A stretch of DNA of 64,000 nucleotides from Anaerolineales bacterium UBA3499. Lineage in GTDB: Bacteria > Chloroflexota > Anaerolineae > Anaerolineales > UBA11657. A program made the position numbers and the translations under genes. Shown here in pieces: positions 1 through 9,054 of this stretch (position 1 is its first letter; each line of letters begins with the position of its first letter). Below the pieces are notes generated by a model that was given only the letters and a program-made list of their open reading frames with translations, was not told the origin of the DNA and did no database searches. The DNA lies in NCBI GenBank assembly GCA_002377585.1, contig DFQC01000007.1:62001-126000 (forward strand), in the 5' to 3' direction.

Positions 1-373
1 TGATCTTTGCTATTGCTAGTGCACATAGACCTGTAGATATAGCATAATTGACAATTACATCTGGACGAATTGTCTTAGTGATTCGCATTATTTCTATGAA
101 GAAGGTCACCATAGATACAATTCTTGCTAGTCCAGGTAATCTTATGGTTGCTGGCCGTATTACACACACATTTGCTTCATCATCTGTGCGAGTTATGCGC
201 TCATATATTAAACGAGGGGCAACTAGTGGTGAATATGGCCAGGGTGTGTAATTAATTTCAAAATCCAATACCGTTACTCTGTGGCCGATTTTGGACAATC
301 TTTCGAATAAGTGGTGCTGTTGGTGTGGTCCTCTTCGGATCCAGTCAGTTTCTTGTATAACTAGAAAATTCAT
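1..373 (-). CDS. glycosyltransferase, N-terminal part (runs off the window)
   Basis: Reading the minus strand from an ATG at 373 gives an open frame of about 124 codons to the window edge, with no stop. It begins MNFLVIQETDWIRRGPHQQ and continues with a GHRVTVLDFEI strand. This is the usual beginning of a GT-B (family 4-like) glycosyltransferase, where the acceptor-binding Rossmann domain opens with a short beta strand and a HxLFERLxxxGHxVTVLD helix-strand unit. The catalytic C-terminal half lies outside the window, so donor and acceptor are unknown. It is divergent from galE with only about 50 bp between the starts and is presumably part of the same glycan locus. The family call is an inference from the N-terminal half only. 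Confidence 0.7.
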   Translation of the reverse strand, partial: MNFLVIQETDWIRRGPHQQHHLFERLSKIGHRVTVLDFEINYTPWPYSPLVAPRLIYERITRTDDEANVCVIRPATIRLPGLARIVSMVTFFIEIMRITKTIRPDVIVNYAISTGLCALAIAKI

Positions 374-426
374 ATTTGTGTGTTTACCATTGGATAAAGC
401 ACAGAAAAAAGGTACAATTTCTGGCT

Positions 427-1413
427 ATGCGTGATAAAACCATATTAGTTACAGGCGGTGCTGGATACATTGGTTCAGTTTGCACAGAATTATTGTTAGC
501 AACTGGATATCATGTGATTGTTCTCGATAATCTTCAAACAGGTCATCGTAAGGCAGTGCATCCAAAGGCAGAATTTATTAATGGCAACATTGGCAACAAG
601 AGTCTACTAGGCAGACTGTTTAATGGCAACAGTATCATAGCAGTTATCCATTTTGCTGCCGAAACATTAGTTACTGCTGCAAATACGAAACCACAATCAT
701 ATTTGGCTAACAATCTGGTGCAGGGAATACACTTGCTAGATAGTATGCTTAAATATGGATGTCGACAGATAGTTTTTTCTTCCACAGCTGCTGTATATGG
801 TGAACCAAATGATGTGCCTATCAAAGAGACACACAGCACAAATCCTTTGAATGCATATGGTGACTCTAAGCTTATGTTTGAGAAAGTCCTGAAGCATTAT
901 GGCAATGCTTATGGGATCAAATCAGTGATTTTTAGATATTTCAATGCTGCAGGTTGTACTAAGTATTATGGTGAGTTACATAATCCTGAAACTCATTTGT
1001 TGCCATTAATTTTGCGTGTGCCACTTCGTCAGAGTAAGCACATCAATATTTTTGGAGACGATTATGATACAAGGGACGGAACCTGTATTAGAGATTATGT
1101 GCATGTTTCTGATATTGCAAATGCTCATTTACTTGCCCTTGAAGGAATAGAGGATCTTAATAATCCTACATATAATCTTGGCAATGGCACAGGTTTTACA
1201 GTTAGGGAAGTAATTTCTACTGCAGAGCGAATTGCGCAACATACAATTCCTGTACGAATAAAACCACGACGTCCTGGAGACCCAGCTGTTCTTGTCGCTT
1301 CAGCAGATAAAGTTAGAGACCAGTTAGGATGGCATCCAAACTACACCGATCTAGAGAGCATAGTTGAATCATCGTGGTCATGGCACATAAGACATAAGGA
1401 TGGATATGATTAG
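427..1413 (+). CDS. galE: UDP-glucose 4-epimerase
   Basis: Extended short-chain dehydrogenase/reductase that interconverts UDP-glucose and UDP-galactose (or the N-acetyl forms) in the cytoplasm. The NAD-binding motif VTGGAGYIGS lies directly after the start. SSTAAVYGE carries the catalytic Ser/Thr region and AYGDSK is the YxxxK catalytic pair. RYFNAAG and the CIRDYVHVSDIA segment are typical of GalE. The frame is open back to a TTG at 376, but the ATG at 427 gives the normal 328-residue length and puts the Rossmann motif at the N-terminus, so I prefer it. It overlaps the following GT2 gene by 14 bp, implying one transcript. It probably supplies UDP-Gal(NAc) to the neighbouring glycosyltransferases. 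Confidence 0.9.
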   Translation: MRDKTILVTGGAGYIGSVCTELLLATGYHVIVLDNLQTGHRKAVHPKAEFINGNIGNKSLLGRLFNGNSIIAVIHFAAETLVTAANTKPQSYLANNLVQGIHLLDSMLKYGCRQIVFSSTAAVYGEPNDVPIKETHSTNPLNAYGDSKLMFEKVLKHYGNAYGIKSVIFRYFNAAGCTKYYGELHNPETHLLPLILRVPLRQSKHINIFGDDYDTRDGTCIRDYVHVSDIANAHLLALEGIEDLNNPTYNLGNGTGFTVREVISTAERIAQHTIPVRIKPRRPGDPAVLVASADKVRDQLGWHPNYTDLESIVESSWSWHIRHKDGYD

Positions 1414-2155
1414 AGTAAAAAATACTGATTCGGATAATGTAGATGTAGAAATAGATGTTTCTATTGTTATGCCTTGTCTCAATGAGGCTAAGACCATTGT
1501 GCAATGCATTCAAGAAGCCAATGATTTTTTTGAACATGCAGATTTGTGTGGTGAAGTTGTAGTAGCTGACAATGGATCAACTGATGATTCTGTGTCCCTT
1601 GCGAAAGCTAATAATGCAATAGTTGTCCATGCATCTGAAAAGGGTTATGGTAATGCTTGTAGGGTTGGGATGAATGCGGCTCGTGGCAAATACGTGTTCA
1701 AAATGGATGCAGATGCAACTTATGTTTGTGCTGATATAACAGAGTTTTTGATAAAGTTTGAGGATGGCTATGACTATGTCATTGGTAGTCGTCTAAGAGG
1801 TGAAATCCTTTCAGGAGCAATGCCATTTTCTCATCGATACATTGGTAATCCTGTAATGAGTATAATGGCTCGAATATTATGTAGGACCGGTATATCAGAC
1901 ATTTGTTGTGGACTAAAGGGTTTCAAAAAGACGGCTCTGGATGGATTGGAATTTCAGTCTCATGGAATGGTGTTTGGCCCAGAAACTACAATAAAGAGCC
2001 GGCAACATGGTTTGAGTATAGCTGAGGTACCAATTACTTATAGGCCTGATAAGCGTGATAGCCATACTAATCTAAGAAGATACAGAGATGGGTTTAACAA
2101 CGTTGTTTTTATTTTGCGGGAAAGTTTTATATTTAGGAAGTATCAAGCAAAATAA
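1400..2155 (+). CDS. GT2 family glycosyltransferase (dolichol-phosphate-sugar synthase-like)
   Basis: A 251-residue soluble GT-A enzyme. IVMPCLNEAKTI is the N-terminal nucleotide-binding strand, VVADNGSTDDS follows, and MDADATY is the DxD-type metal/nucleotide site. The GMNAARGKYVFKMDAD block and the absence of C-terminal membrane helices resemble DPM1/DPG-synthase-like transferases that load a sugar onto a polyprenyl phosphate. That role would fit the surrounding GT-C enzymes, which need lipid-linked sugars, but this is an inference. The ATG overlaps the end of galE by 14 bp. It runs convergently into the next gene with only 4 bp between the stop codons and no terminator hairpin visible. Confidence 0.85.
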   Translation: MDMIRVKNTDSDNVDVEIDVSIVMPCLNEAKTIVQCIQEANDFFEHADLCGEVVVADNGSTDDSVSLAKANNAIVVHASEKGYGNACRVGMNAARGKYVFKMDADATYVCADITEFLIKFEDGYDYVIGSRLRGEILSGAMPFSHRYIGNPVMSIMARILCRTGISDICCGLKGFKKTALDGLEFQSHGMVFGPETTIKSRQHGLSIAEVPITYRPDKRDSHTNLRRYRDGFNNVVFILRESFIFRKYQAK

Positions 2156-2159
2156 CAAT

Positions 2160-3920
2160 CTAGTTTGTTAGCACTTCGTAGATTGCCATCTTGTGGTGTG
2201 GTCCTGTATATAACAGCTTAAATTTTTTGGGATCATTGAGATATATATACGGATTGGAATCTTTTTGTGATGTAGTGTCGTACACCAACTGTGCTCTAGA
2301 GCCTACTATAAATAAGTCATGGTCTTGGAGTTCCTGTGTACTAGGGTAACCAACTGAAATGTCGTAATTAACCAAATAGTACCTTAGGCGACCATCTGTG
2401 GAATATATGAGCGTTTCAGAGTTGCTATTGTCAAGTAGATACTGCACAGTATGATATAAGTCGCCTTTAGCTCGATACACTCTTTCTGTGTAAGAAGCTT
2501 GAGGGTTTGTGACCCACTGTATGATGCCCCCCAGACGTGATTGATACACTCCAATAGCAGTGATTATAATAATTGAGCTGAGCAATATAAGCGAAGATAG
2601 TTTTGGGTACAATTTAAACCTAATTCTCGACAAAATTGCGTCCAATACTCCTCCCGCTAGTATTGCGTAGAATGGTAGTATCGATAATAGGAATCGTGGA
2701 TCGAATGAGAAGCGCCACCACCATAATAAGGTATATGGGACGCACCATAATAATATACGTTGTATAGCTTGGTTTTTGAAAGTGCAAAATGCCCATATTA
2801 ATCCTGCAATGTAGATAGGAGAAGTAGCTAGACCAAATTCGGAAAATCTTCCGATAAAAGGGACTATTTGTTCAGGCGTGTTGTTAGCATTCATTATGTG
2901 AAATAGTCCTGCGCTAGGTACTGCTGAGGCCCAACCATCGTAATATGCATTACGTATGTACCACCAGCCACCTACCAATATAGTGGTGAAGAAAATAACT
3001 ATCACATGGTTTGACAGGAAGCGGCTATATTGTTTGTTGCCAGAGTTGTGATTCTTCACTATCATTTGTATACATATAATTGCTAATGGACCGATAATTG
3101 CGAATCCAGCCTGTTTGGTCCATATGCCAACCCCGGCCACCATTCCAGTCACTATTGCCCAATCTATCTGTTGATTCCTTCGCCATATTTCAACAGTAAA
3201 CGCACATGTGGCGAAACATAACCCAGTGGCTATATCTACATATCCTACCGGAGACCAATGTATAAACAATGGTGTGGAGGCCAGCACAAATGCAGCAGTA
3301 TATCCTGCTCTTTTACCAAACCAATATCGTGCAAGACCATATGTCACCAGAATAGTCATTGCGGAGATAATTACCGGATATAGTTTTGCGACTTGTTCCA
3401 CTATTTGCCCAGCAGCAAAAAAATTACTAGCATATATTGCAGGTAACAGAGGTGGATATCCGCGAATTGCAGAAGTCAGCTCTTGTCTTTCATACATTAG
3501 TCTAGCGTAATACGCATATCGACTTATTTCATCATCTCCGGTAAATGGGTAGTATGTGGCTTGGGCTATGATAACTACAAAAACAAAAGCAATAGCAGAC
3601 CCAACCATTATCTTTATGGGATCGTCACGTGTCTTTTTCCACCATGTTGAATTGTATTTTAGATGTTGAGGCCATTTCCCGATTATTGTACTAATAGCCA
3701 ATAAACTTACTAAGATAATCCATACTAGTCCACTGGTGATGATATGGAATGCAACTAATATGAATATTATTGTAAATAGACCTAGACCTAGAATTACACA
3801 TAGCGGCCAAAACAAAGTAGTGGGAGGATCCAAGCGAGACTTGTGTATCAATGGCACTATATATACTATAGATAATGGTACTGCAACCAACGCCAGCACG
3901 TAGTTTATGACTGTAATCAA
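2160..3920 (-). CDS. GT-C membrane glycosyltransferase (ArnT/PMT-like), copy A
   Basis: A 586-residue polytopic membrane protein with about 11-13 hydrophobic helices and a short C-terminal soluble tail. The first large loop carries GDDE (residues 128-131), the acidic motif of GT-C enzymes that take sugars from polyprenyl phosphates on the outer face of the membrane. Its nearest relative in the window is the gene directly upstream: both share a GYPP/GYPL loop, GYVD, WTKQ, a WW/WY-R motif, F-(S)-x-D-x-R-(F/Y)-LLS, and a late IYSTDG/IYAVDG-x-L/G-YP block. They are therefore a tandem duplication. Its start overlaps the upstream stop by 4 bp (ATGA), so the two are translationally coupled. Sugar and acceptor are unknown. 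Confidence 0.75.
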   Translation of the reverse strand: MITVINYVLALVAVPLSIVYIVPLIHKSRLDPPTTLFWPLCVILGLGLFTIIFILVAFHIITSGLVWIILVSLLAISTIIGKWPQHLKYNSTWWKKTRDDPIKIMVGSAIAFVFVVIIAQATYYPFTGDDEISRYAYYARLMYERQELTSAIRGYPPLLPAIYASNFFAAGQIVEQVAKLYPVIISAMTILVTYGLARYWFGKRAGYTAAFVLASTPLFIHWSPVGYVDIATGLCFATCAFTVEIWRRNQQIDWAIVTGMVAGVGIWTKQAGFAIIGPLAIICIQMIVKNHNSGNKQYSRFLSNHVIVIFFTTILVGGWWYIRNAYYDGWASAVPSAGLFHIMNANNTPEQIVPFIGRFSEFGLATSPIYIAGLIWAFCTFKNQAIQRILLWCVPYTLLWWWRFSFDPRFLLSILPFYAILAGGVLDAILSRIRFKLYPKLSSLILLSSIIIITAIGVYQSRLGGIIQWVTNPQASYTERVYRAKGDLYHTVQYLLDNSNSETLIYSTDGRLRYYLVNYDISVGYPSTQELQDHDLFIVGSRAQLVYDTTSQKDSNPYIYLNDPKKFKLLYTGPHHKMAIYEVLTN

Positions 3921-5683
3921 TGTTTTATTTCGCCAATTTTATAGATTGCAATGTTGTCAGTATATTGATAGAACAACGGTAGAATGTTTGTATCACCTAA
4001 GCTACTAACGACCTCATTATTAGTAGTATCATAAAATTCATATACCAAATCTGCTGTTGGTGAAGTGACTAGATATTCATACCCAAGCAAATCGTTCAAG
4101 ACGAAAGGGTACCCTTGCTTGAATTCATAATCGTGTAACCAATAAGCTAGCGCACCATCTACGGCATATATTTTTGATCCGGGTTGGATTGTTGATCGGA
4201 TATGCTTTACTAAAGTCCATGATTCTGCACTCAAACGTTGTAGCTTTTCATCATCAGTTTGCATAGGGTGAATTATTAGGTTGTACACAGCTCCCAGACG
4301 ACCTACTGAGCCAGAAAGGACTAGTGCAATTGCTAGTACTATAGTTATCAAGGTTTGACGATTGAATGTGTAGGGTATTCGGTTTAATGCCCAGTCTATT
4401 CCATGACCTGCTATAGCTGCGTACATGGGCATTGAACTTAGCAAGTAACGAGTATCATACGAAAAGTTTTGCCACCATATAATATGATAGGGTATCACAA
4501 AAGCTGCGAGTAGCCACGAGCGAGACATTCTTTCAATGGACTTATGTGACACATTATCGACCTCTGGTTTCCAGAAATATATACTACACAATATAAGTCC
4601 AAGTACAATGGATGTCCCCAACCAAATGCCCCACTCTTCAGTTGAACTAATGAACGTAGCTAACTGATAGACGGAATTGTTAATGTATTGTGCATCATAT
4701 GCGCCAGGAGCTGGTACTACGGCATCGGGGCCAGCTATTATTAAACTACGTAGATACCAGGGACCAGCTATAAGCACTACTGATCCAAATGCAGTTAGGC
4801 TATTTCTTGTTTCAGTCAATGCTGAACTTCCTGTTCGTATTCTTAGCAAAGGTACAATTCCCAAAGCTGGTAATAGCACCAGTGCTGATTGTTTAGTCCA
4901 CAACGCAAGTCCTGCCATAATTCCTGCAATTACGGCCCAGCGTTGTACCCCACTTTGCATCCAAATGTAAGCAAAAAGAAAACATAACCCATGATATACA
5001 CCTACTGGCACATCCACATATCCTGAAGTTGACCAATCCACAAACATATGAGAACTAAGCAAAAGTATTACAGCAGCCCATCCAGCACGCTTTGAGAAAA
5101 TCAGTCGTGTAACAGCAAATGTTGTCAAGATCATAGCTCCTGAATAGCCTGCTACCACTAGACCCGCCAAATGATCATTTACGGCGTTAATAGACATAAA
5201 AGCAAAGCAGTACAGTATTTGTATTGCTAGTGGATAACCAGTCAATGAGTTGGGTATTTCAGAGCTTTCAAATAAGAGGCGTGCATTTGGTGCGAATCGT
5301 GCAAGAACATCGTATCGATAAAACGGATATAAAAAAGCATTGATGAATATGATGACAAACCCAGATATACATATTATGCTAAGCCAGAAAGTGAATGTAT
5401 TTAATTTGATCCTCGGTAGGAATATAGAGGTTTTTGTGAGTATCAATCCTGTAATGAGAACAATCCAGGGTACTGGTATTACTAGGTTAGATAGTAGATG
5501 TTCACCTGGTAGTAACCCAAGTATCAGCATGTATAAAGATAAAGTTCCAGTGCTAAGCCCAAATGTCGAAGCCAGTACCCCTGATCGTCCTATTGATATA
5601 GGACTGAGTATCCGACTTAATATTGGCCAAAGAAAAAACAAACCGACCAGTACAGTTGGGATGGCTAGTAGAAAAGACAGCAT
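3917..5683 (-). CDS. GT-C membrane glycosyltransferase (ArnT/PMT-like), copy B
   Basis: A 588-residue polytopic membrane protein, tandem paralogue of the downstream 586-residue gene with the same motif order and length. Where copy A has GDDE, this copy has YRYD at about residues 122-125 without the following Glu. The acidic site is thus reduced to a single Asp, and substrate or activity may differ. WTKQ, FSYDTRYLLS and IYAVDGALAYW are retained. It is the first gene of a two-gene minus-strand unit and is divergent from the 667-residue GT-C gene, with a 146-bp AT-rich gap between them that must hold promoters for both. The GT-C family call rests on membrane topology plus shared motifs; no specific donor can be assigned. 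Confidence 0.7.
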   Translation of the reverse strand: MLSFLLAIPTVLVGLFFLWPILSRILSPISIGRSGVLASTFGLSTGTLSLYMLILGLLPGEHLLSNLVIPVPWIVLITGLILTKTSIFLPRIKLNTFTFWLSIICISGFVIIFINAFLYPFYRYDVLARFAPNARLLFESSEIPNSLTGYPLAIQILYCFAFMSINAVNDHLAGLVVAGYSGAMILTTFAVTRLIFSKRAGWAAVILLLSSHMFVDWSTSGYVDVPVGVYHGLCFLFAYIWMQSGVQRWAVIAGIMAGLALWTKQSALVLLPALGIVPLLRIRTGSSALTETRNSLTAFGSVVLIAGPWYLRSLIIAGPDAVVPAPGAYDAQYINNSVYQLATFISSTEEWGIWLGTSIVLGLILCSIYFWKPEVDNVSHKSIERMSRSWLLAAFVIPYHIIWWQNFSYDTRYLLSSMPMYAAIAGHGIDWALNRIPYTFNRQTLITIVLAIALVLSGSVGRLGAVYNLIIHPMQTDDEKLQRLSAESWTLVKHIRSTIQPGSKIYAVDGALAYWLHDYEFKQGYPFVLNDLLGYEYLVTSPTADLVYEFYDTTNNEVVSSLGDTNILPLFYQYTDNIAIYKIGEIKH

Positions 5684-5829
5684 AAAATAGGCGTATAAAT
5701 CACTATAGCAATATTCTAGTTTATCATACTGAAGTGATGATCTGCTTTGTTAAACAAGTGGGTAGGTTTTGTTTTGTACAATATGTGATATAAGAGATGT
5801 TGTCAGGCGATTATTAACTATGGTCAAAT

Positions 5830-7833
5830 ATGGTCAAACTCATATCTACTTACGGTTCTAAAATAAGATATCTTTCTATGCTGTGCTTATTTATGGCTTT
5901 TGGCTTAGGCACATGGATTAGGGTTCACGGAGTGTTTCAATACCCATATTTAGCTGATGAGCCACGTATTACGCAAAGTGGCACCCGAGATATGTTAGGT
6001 ATTGGTCCAGACCGTCATCTAGGTACTGGAATGTTCACAAAGATGTTTGGAGTACCTATTCGCAATGGTCAATTTCTAGCTCCTCTGTGGTGGTTCATGC
6101 AAACAAGTCTTGTGGAACTAACACCTGGACATGATGATATTTTGTATAAGGGAACCGACACAAAACTATATAGAATAGTACCATTATTTTGGGGATTACT
6201 GGGCATTGCTGTTTTTTATAGAGTAGCTGTTGAGATATTACCTCATCCGATACCTGGATTGATGGCATTATTACTTAGCATAAACGATTTACACGTTTAT
6301 ATGTCTTCAAAATCGCAATATGCTGAGACAGTACTGTTCGTAGCAACGGTCTTGATATCGTACGTGTTGATGCGGAACAAGTGGAGATTGAGGCATTTAT
6401 GGATTATATCTGGAGGCACAGTGTTGGCTCTGGCCGTGTTCTTAGTCAAAGGCATTGCAATTTTATTTGTGGTGCCATTAGTAACAACTGTGAACTTGCT
6501 TCGTACAAACGATAACAACCCCTTAATTGAATTATGTAAAAACATATCAGGTAAGTGGCACATATTACTATTTATGTTTATGCCACTAATATTGTGGTGG
6601 GTAGGTGCAGAATGGTTTTTTAGAACTAATGAGGTGCGAGTATCGGATCTCGGGTACTTTAACCATTTATGGGAGCCTGTTTTGGCACTTACTATAGGTT
6701 ATGGTGAACAAGTCAAGTCTTTTACAACTGGACCATGGTACTGGGCTTTATTAGTTTATTCACATGGAGATATATGGCCAACATTGAGTTTTTTGGCAGT
6801 GCCGATATGTGTGGGGTTTTTAACTGCATGTGTAGAAATAGTGCGCGGTGGACAAAGATTGTATGTGTACTCATATATTGTTGTGGCAATTGTAGTACAA
6901 CTTGGTATTCAACTTGTTAAAGGTGTTGATGGAGCTCGTTATCATATGATTTACTTGCCTGCTAGCTTGCTTGCATCAGGCCTTTACTTTGAGATTTTGT
7001 GGTTGAGAACAAAAACAAATACACAAGGTAGGTTGTTTAGTTCATTGTCTATACTTGTTTTGGGTGCTTATCTGTATTTAGTTCTAGGATGGAGCCATTG
7101 GCTAACTGAGTGGGTGTCACCAGGAAGGTGGGGAACCATCATGTTGTTAATCAATACGAGTGCTGCACTAGCTTACTTTTTTGGGACTACATATTGGATT
7201 AGGAGAATCGCTGTTGTCGTAGTGGTATTTGCGGGTGTATGCTTGTCGATAGTTAGAGGGCCTCTACATTGGGGAACGTTTGTCTATGAGGAGCCTAGCA
7301 ACATTAACAACCATCGCAATGAAATTGAAACATATTATCATCCAGACAATGATTTAATTGAACCACAATTCCAAAGCGATTCTCATTTTGCTGATTGTCT
7401 CAGACTATATGGTTACGATATCACTTATGAATTTGACACTGTTAACGTTAGTACTCATTGGATTGTGAACAATGAGATAAATAGCTATTCTCAGAAAATT
7501 TATGATTTCATCGATTATGCGCTGGACTTGCATATTGATCAGAGACTATATGAACCCTATCATTTGTTCATACACGTACTGGATAATAATGGTGCATTAG
7601 TATATGGTCACGATGAATTAATGCTTGATAGCAATATGAGATCTGTTGATAAATGGGCAAATCACACAGCTGTTTCTCTGAATCATAGTTTGTCGATATC
7701 TGAATTGCCTTCTGGCAAATACAAACTTGGGGTAGGTATGTATGATTTTTACACTGGGGAGCGATTGAAAATAACCCGAGGTATTTTTTCTGGGGATGAT
7801 TGGTTGTTGCTTGACAACTTTATATTAGAATGA
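5830..7833 (+). CDS. GT-C membrane glycosyltransferase with C-terminal beta-sandwich domain
   Basis: A 667-residue protein. A signal-anchor helix (about 15-35) is followed by a loop with ADEPR (D43-E44), the GT-C acidic motif, then about ten further membrane helices up to about residue 480. A soluble tail follows (about 500-667). The tail contains YHLFIHVLDNNG and GMYDFYTGERL, which correspond to YKYFVH and GFYDPxxGxRL in the tails of the two large GT-C proteins at 30.6-36.0 kb, so the same extracytoplasmic beta domain is present in single copy. The start is the ATG at 5830. Nine bases upstream the same nine bases ATGGTCAAA occur again at 5820 in another frame, so the start region looks locally duplicated. 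It is convergent with the next gene, with 3 bp between them. Confidence 0.75.
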   Translation: MVKLISTYGSKIRYLSMLCLFMAFGLGTWIRVHGVFQYPYLADEPRITQSGTRDMLGIGPDRHLGTGMFTKMFGVPIRNGQFLAPLWWFMQTSLVELTPGHDDILYKGTDTKLYRIVPLFWGLLGIAVFYRVAVEILPHPIPGLMALLLSINDLHVYMSSKSQYAETVLFVATVLISYVLMRNKWRLRHLWIISGGTVLALAVFLVKGIAILFVVPLVTTVNLLRTNDNNPLIELCKNISGKWHILLFMFMPLILWWVGAEWFFRTNEVRVSDLGYFNHLWEPVLALTIGYGEQVKSFTTGPWYWALLVYSHGDIWPTLSFLAVPICVGFLTACVEIVRGGQRLYVYSYIVVAIVVQLGIQLVKGVDGARYHMIYLPASLLASGLYFEILWLRTKTNTQGRLFSSLSILVLGAYLYLVLGWSHWLTEWVSPGRWGTIMLLINTSAALAYFFGTTYWIRRIAVVVVVFAGVCLSIVRGPLHWGTFVYEEPSNINNHRNEIETYYHPDNDLIEPQFQSDSHFADCLRLYGYDITYEFDTVNVSTHWIVNNEINSYSQKIYDFIDYALDLHIDQRLYEPYHLFIHVLDNNGALVYGHDELMLDSNMRSVDKWANHTAVSLNHSLSISELPSGKYKLGVGMYDFYTGERLKITRGIFSGDDWLLLDNFILE

Positions 7834-7836
7834 AAT

Positions 7837-9054
7837 TCAGAATCGCAAAATTAGCGGCGTAGTCAGTGCATTCAAAATATCATGCTTGTGTTTATCTAGT
7901 GATCTTACAACACTCTCATGCTCTACTAAAATCACAAGACAGTCTGCATTTGTACAAGCGTCTATAATATTGGTAGGAAAATTCATCTCTTCAACCAACG
8001 GGTCAAAATGGTCCACCTTGTAATTTTCTGACTTCAACAATCTAACAATTTCAATAGCAGGGCTCTCGCGTGTATCTGCTGTATTTGCTTTGTATGCTGC
8101 ACCTACAGCAATGATGTGTGGATTATTAATGTTTTGTGTGGCAACTTTTATTTGGTTCGTTATTTTACTGGGCATTTCATCATTGATTAGTCTGGCAGTA
8201 TTGATTAGACGTGAATTTTGTTCATCAACTTGCTTTATGAACCATGGGTCAATTGGTATGCAGTGTCCTCCTACACCTATTCCTGGCTGCAGTATGTTTA
8301 CTCGAGGATGACGATTGGCTAGATTTATAGCTGTCCCTGTGTCAATTTGTAAGGATTGTGCTACGGAAGATAACTCATTAGCAAGAGCAATATTTACATC
8401 TCTATATGTGTTTTCGATCAATTTTACAAATTCTGCAGTTACGTCATCAGTAATCAGAAGTTCTCCTTTGACAAAAGAAGTATATAGTTTAGCTGCTAAA
8501 TCCTGACTAACAGAATCAGCTGCTCCTATTATTCGATCGTTATGTACAATTTCATAAAATATATCGCCTGGTAGTATGCGTTCTGGACAGTGTGCAAGAT
8601 ATATGTTTTTTCCTACATTGAGTCCTGAAGTTTCTATAATAGGTGTCATAACATTACGACAGGTTAAAGGAGGCACTGTCGATTCTAAAATAATCAAGTT
8701 GTCTTCACAAAGATGTGGAACAATTGATTTGGTAGCTTCAATTACCATTTCGAGATTTGCTGTTTTACTTTTTTTGTCTAGGGGTGTAGGTACTGCAATA
8801 ATGAACACGTCAGCTTCGCATGGTGTTGATTGTGCTTTCAAGTTTTGACGTACAGTTGGGTCATCCATGATTTGTTGAAGTTGTTCGCCTTTCACTAATA
8901 GTACGCCTTCATTGATAGCATGGACAATGTTCTCGTCAATATCTACGCCGATAACCTGGTGTCCGGCTTTGGCAAGCATTAATGCTGCAGGAAGCCCAAC
9001 ATAACCGGTTCCAATTACGACTATATTATTGGTTTGTAATTCATTTAATGCCAT
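7837..9054 (-). CDS. nucleotide-sugar dehydrogenase, UDP-ManNAc dehydrogenase (WecC)-like
   Basis: NAD-dependent four-electron oxidation of the C6 hydroxyl of a UDP-hexose(amine) to the uronate. The 405-residue product has the N-terminal Rossmann motif VIGTGYVGLPAA, then ESTVPPLTC, a central VKLIENTYRDVNIALANEL helix, and GVGGHCIPIDPWF with the catalytic Cys. The PWF ending of this motif and the TVPPGT-like segment are closer to WecC/CapL than to UDP-glucose dehydrogenase. The frame is open to 9117, but the ATG at 9054 is preceded by AAAGGGAAA and places the Rossmann strand near the N-terminus. It overlaps the upstream SDR gene by 14 bp. A second dehydrogenase of a different subtype lies at 25.9 kb. 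Confidence 0.82.
   Translation of the reverse strand: MALNELQTNNIVVIGTGYVGLPAALMLAKAGHQVIGVDIDENIVHAINEGVLLVKGEQLQQIMDDPTVRQNLKAQSTPCEADVFIIAVPTPLDKKSKTANLEMVIEATKSIVPHLCEDNLIILESTVPPLTCRNVMTPIIETSGLNVGKNIYLAHCPERILPGDIFYEIVHNDRIIGAADSVSQDLAAKLYTSFVKGELLITDDVTAEFVKLIENTYRDVNIALANELSSVAQSLQIDTGTAINLANRHPRVNILQPGIGVGGHCIPIDPWFIKQVDEQNSRLINTARLINDEMPSKITNQIKVATQNINNPHIIAVGAAYKANTADTRESPAIEIVRLLKSENYKVDHFDPLVEEMNFPTNIIDACTNADCLVILVEHESVVRSLDKHKHDILNALTTPLILRF

Noticed and set aside
48..251. 67-residue plus-strand open frame at the left edge
   Set aside because: It is the antisense shadow of the glycosyltransferase start on the minus strand (1-373), whose translation is clearly GT-B-like; the plus-strand reading has no family features.
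376..426. N-terminal extension of GalE from the TTG at 376
   Set aside because: The extra 17 residues precede the Rossmann strand, do not fit GalE proteins, and start in the 5' region shared with the divergent gene; the ATG at 427 is more likely.
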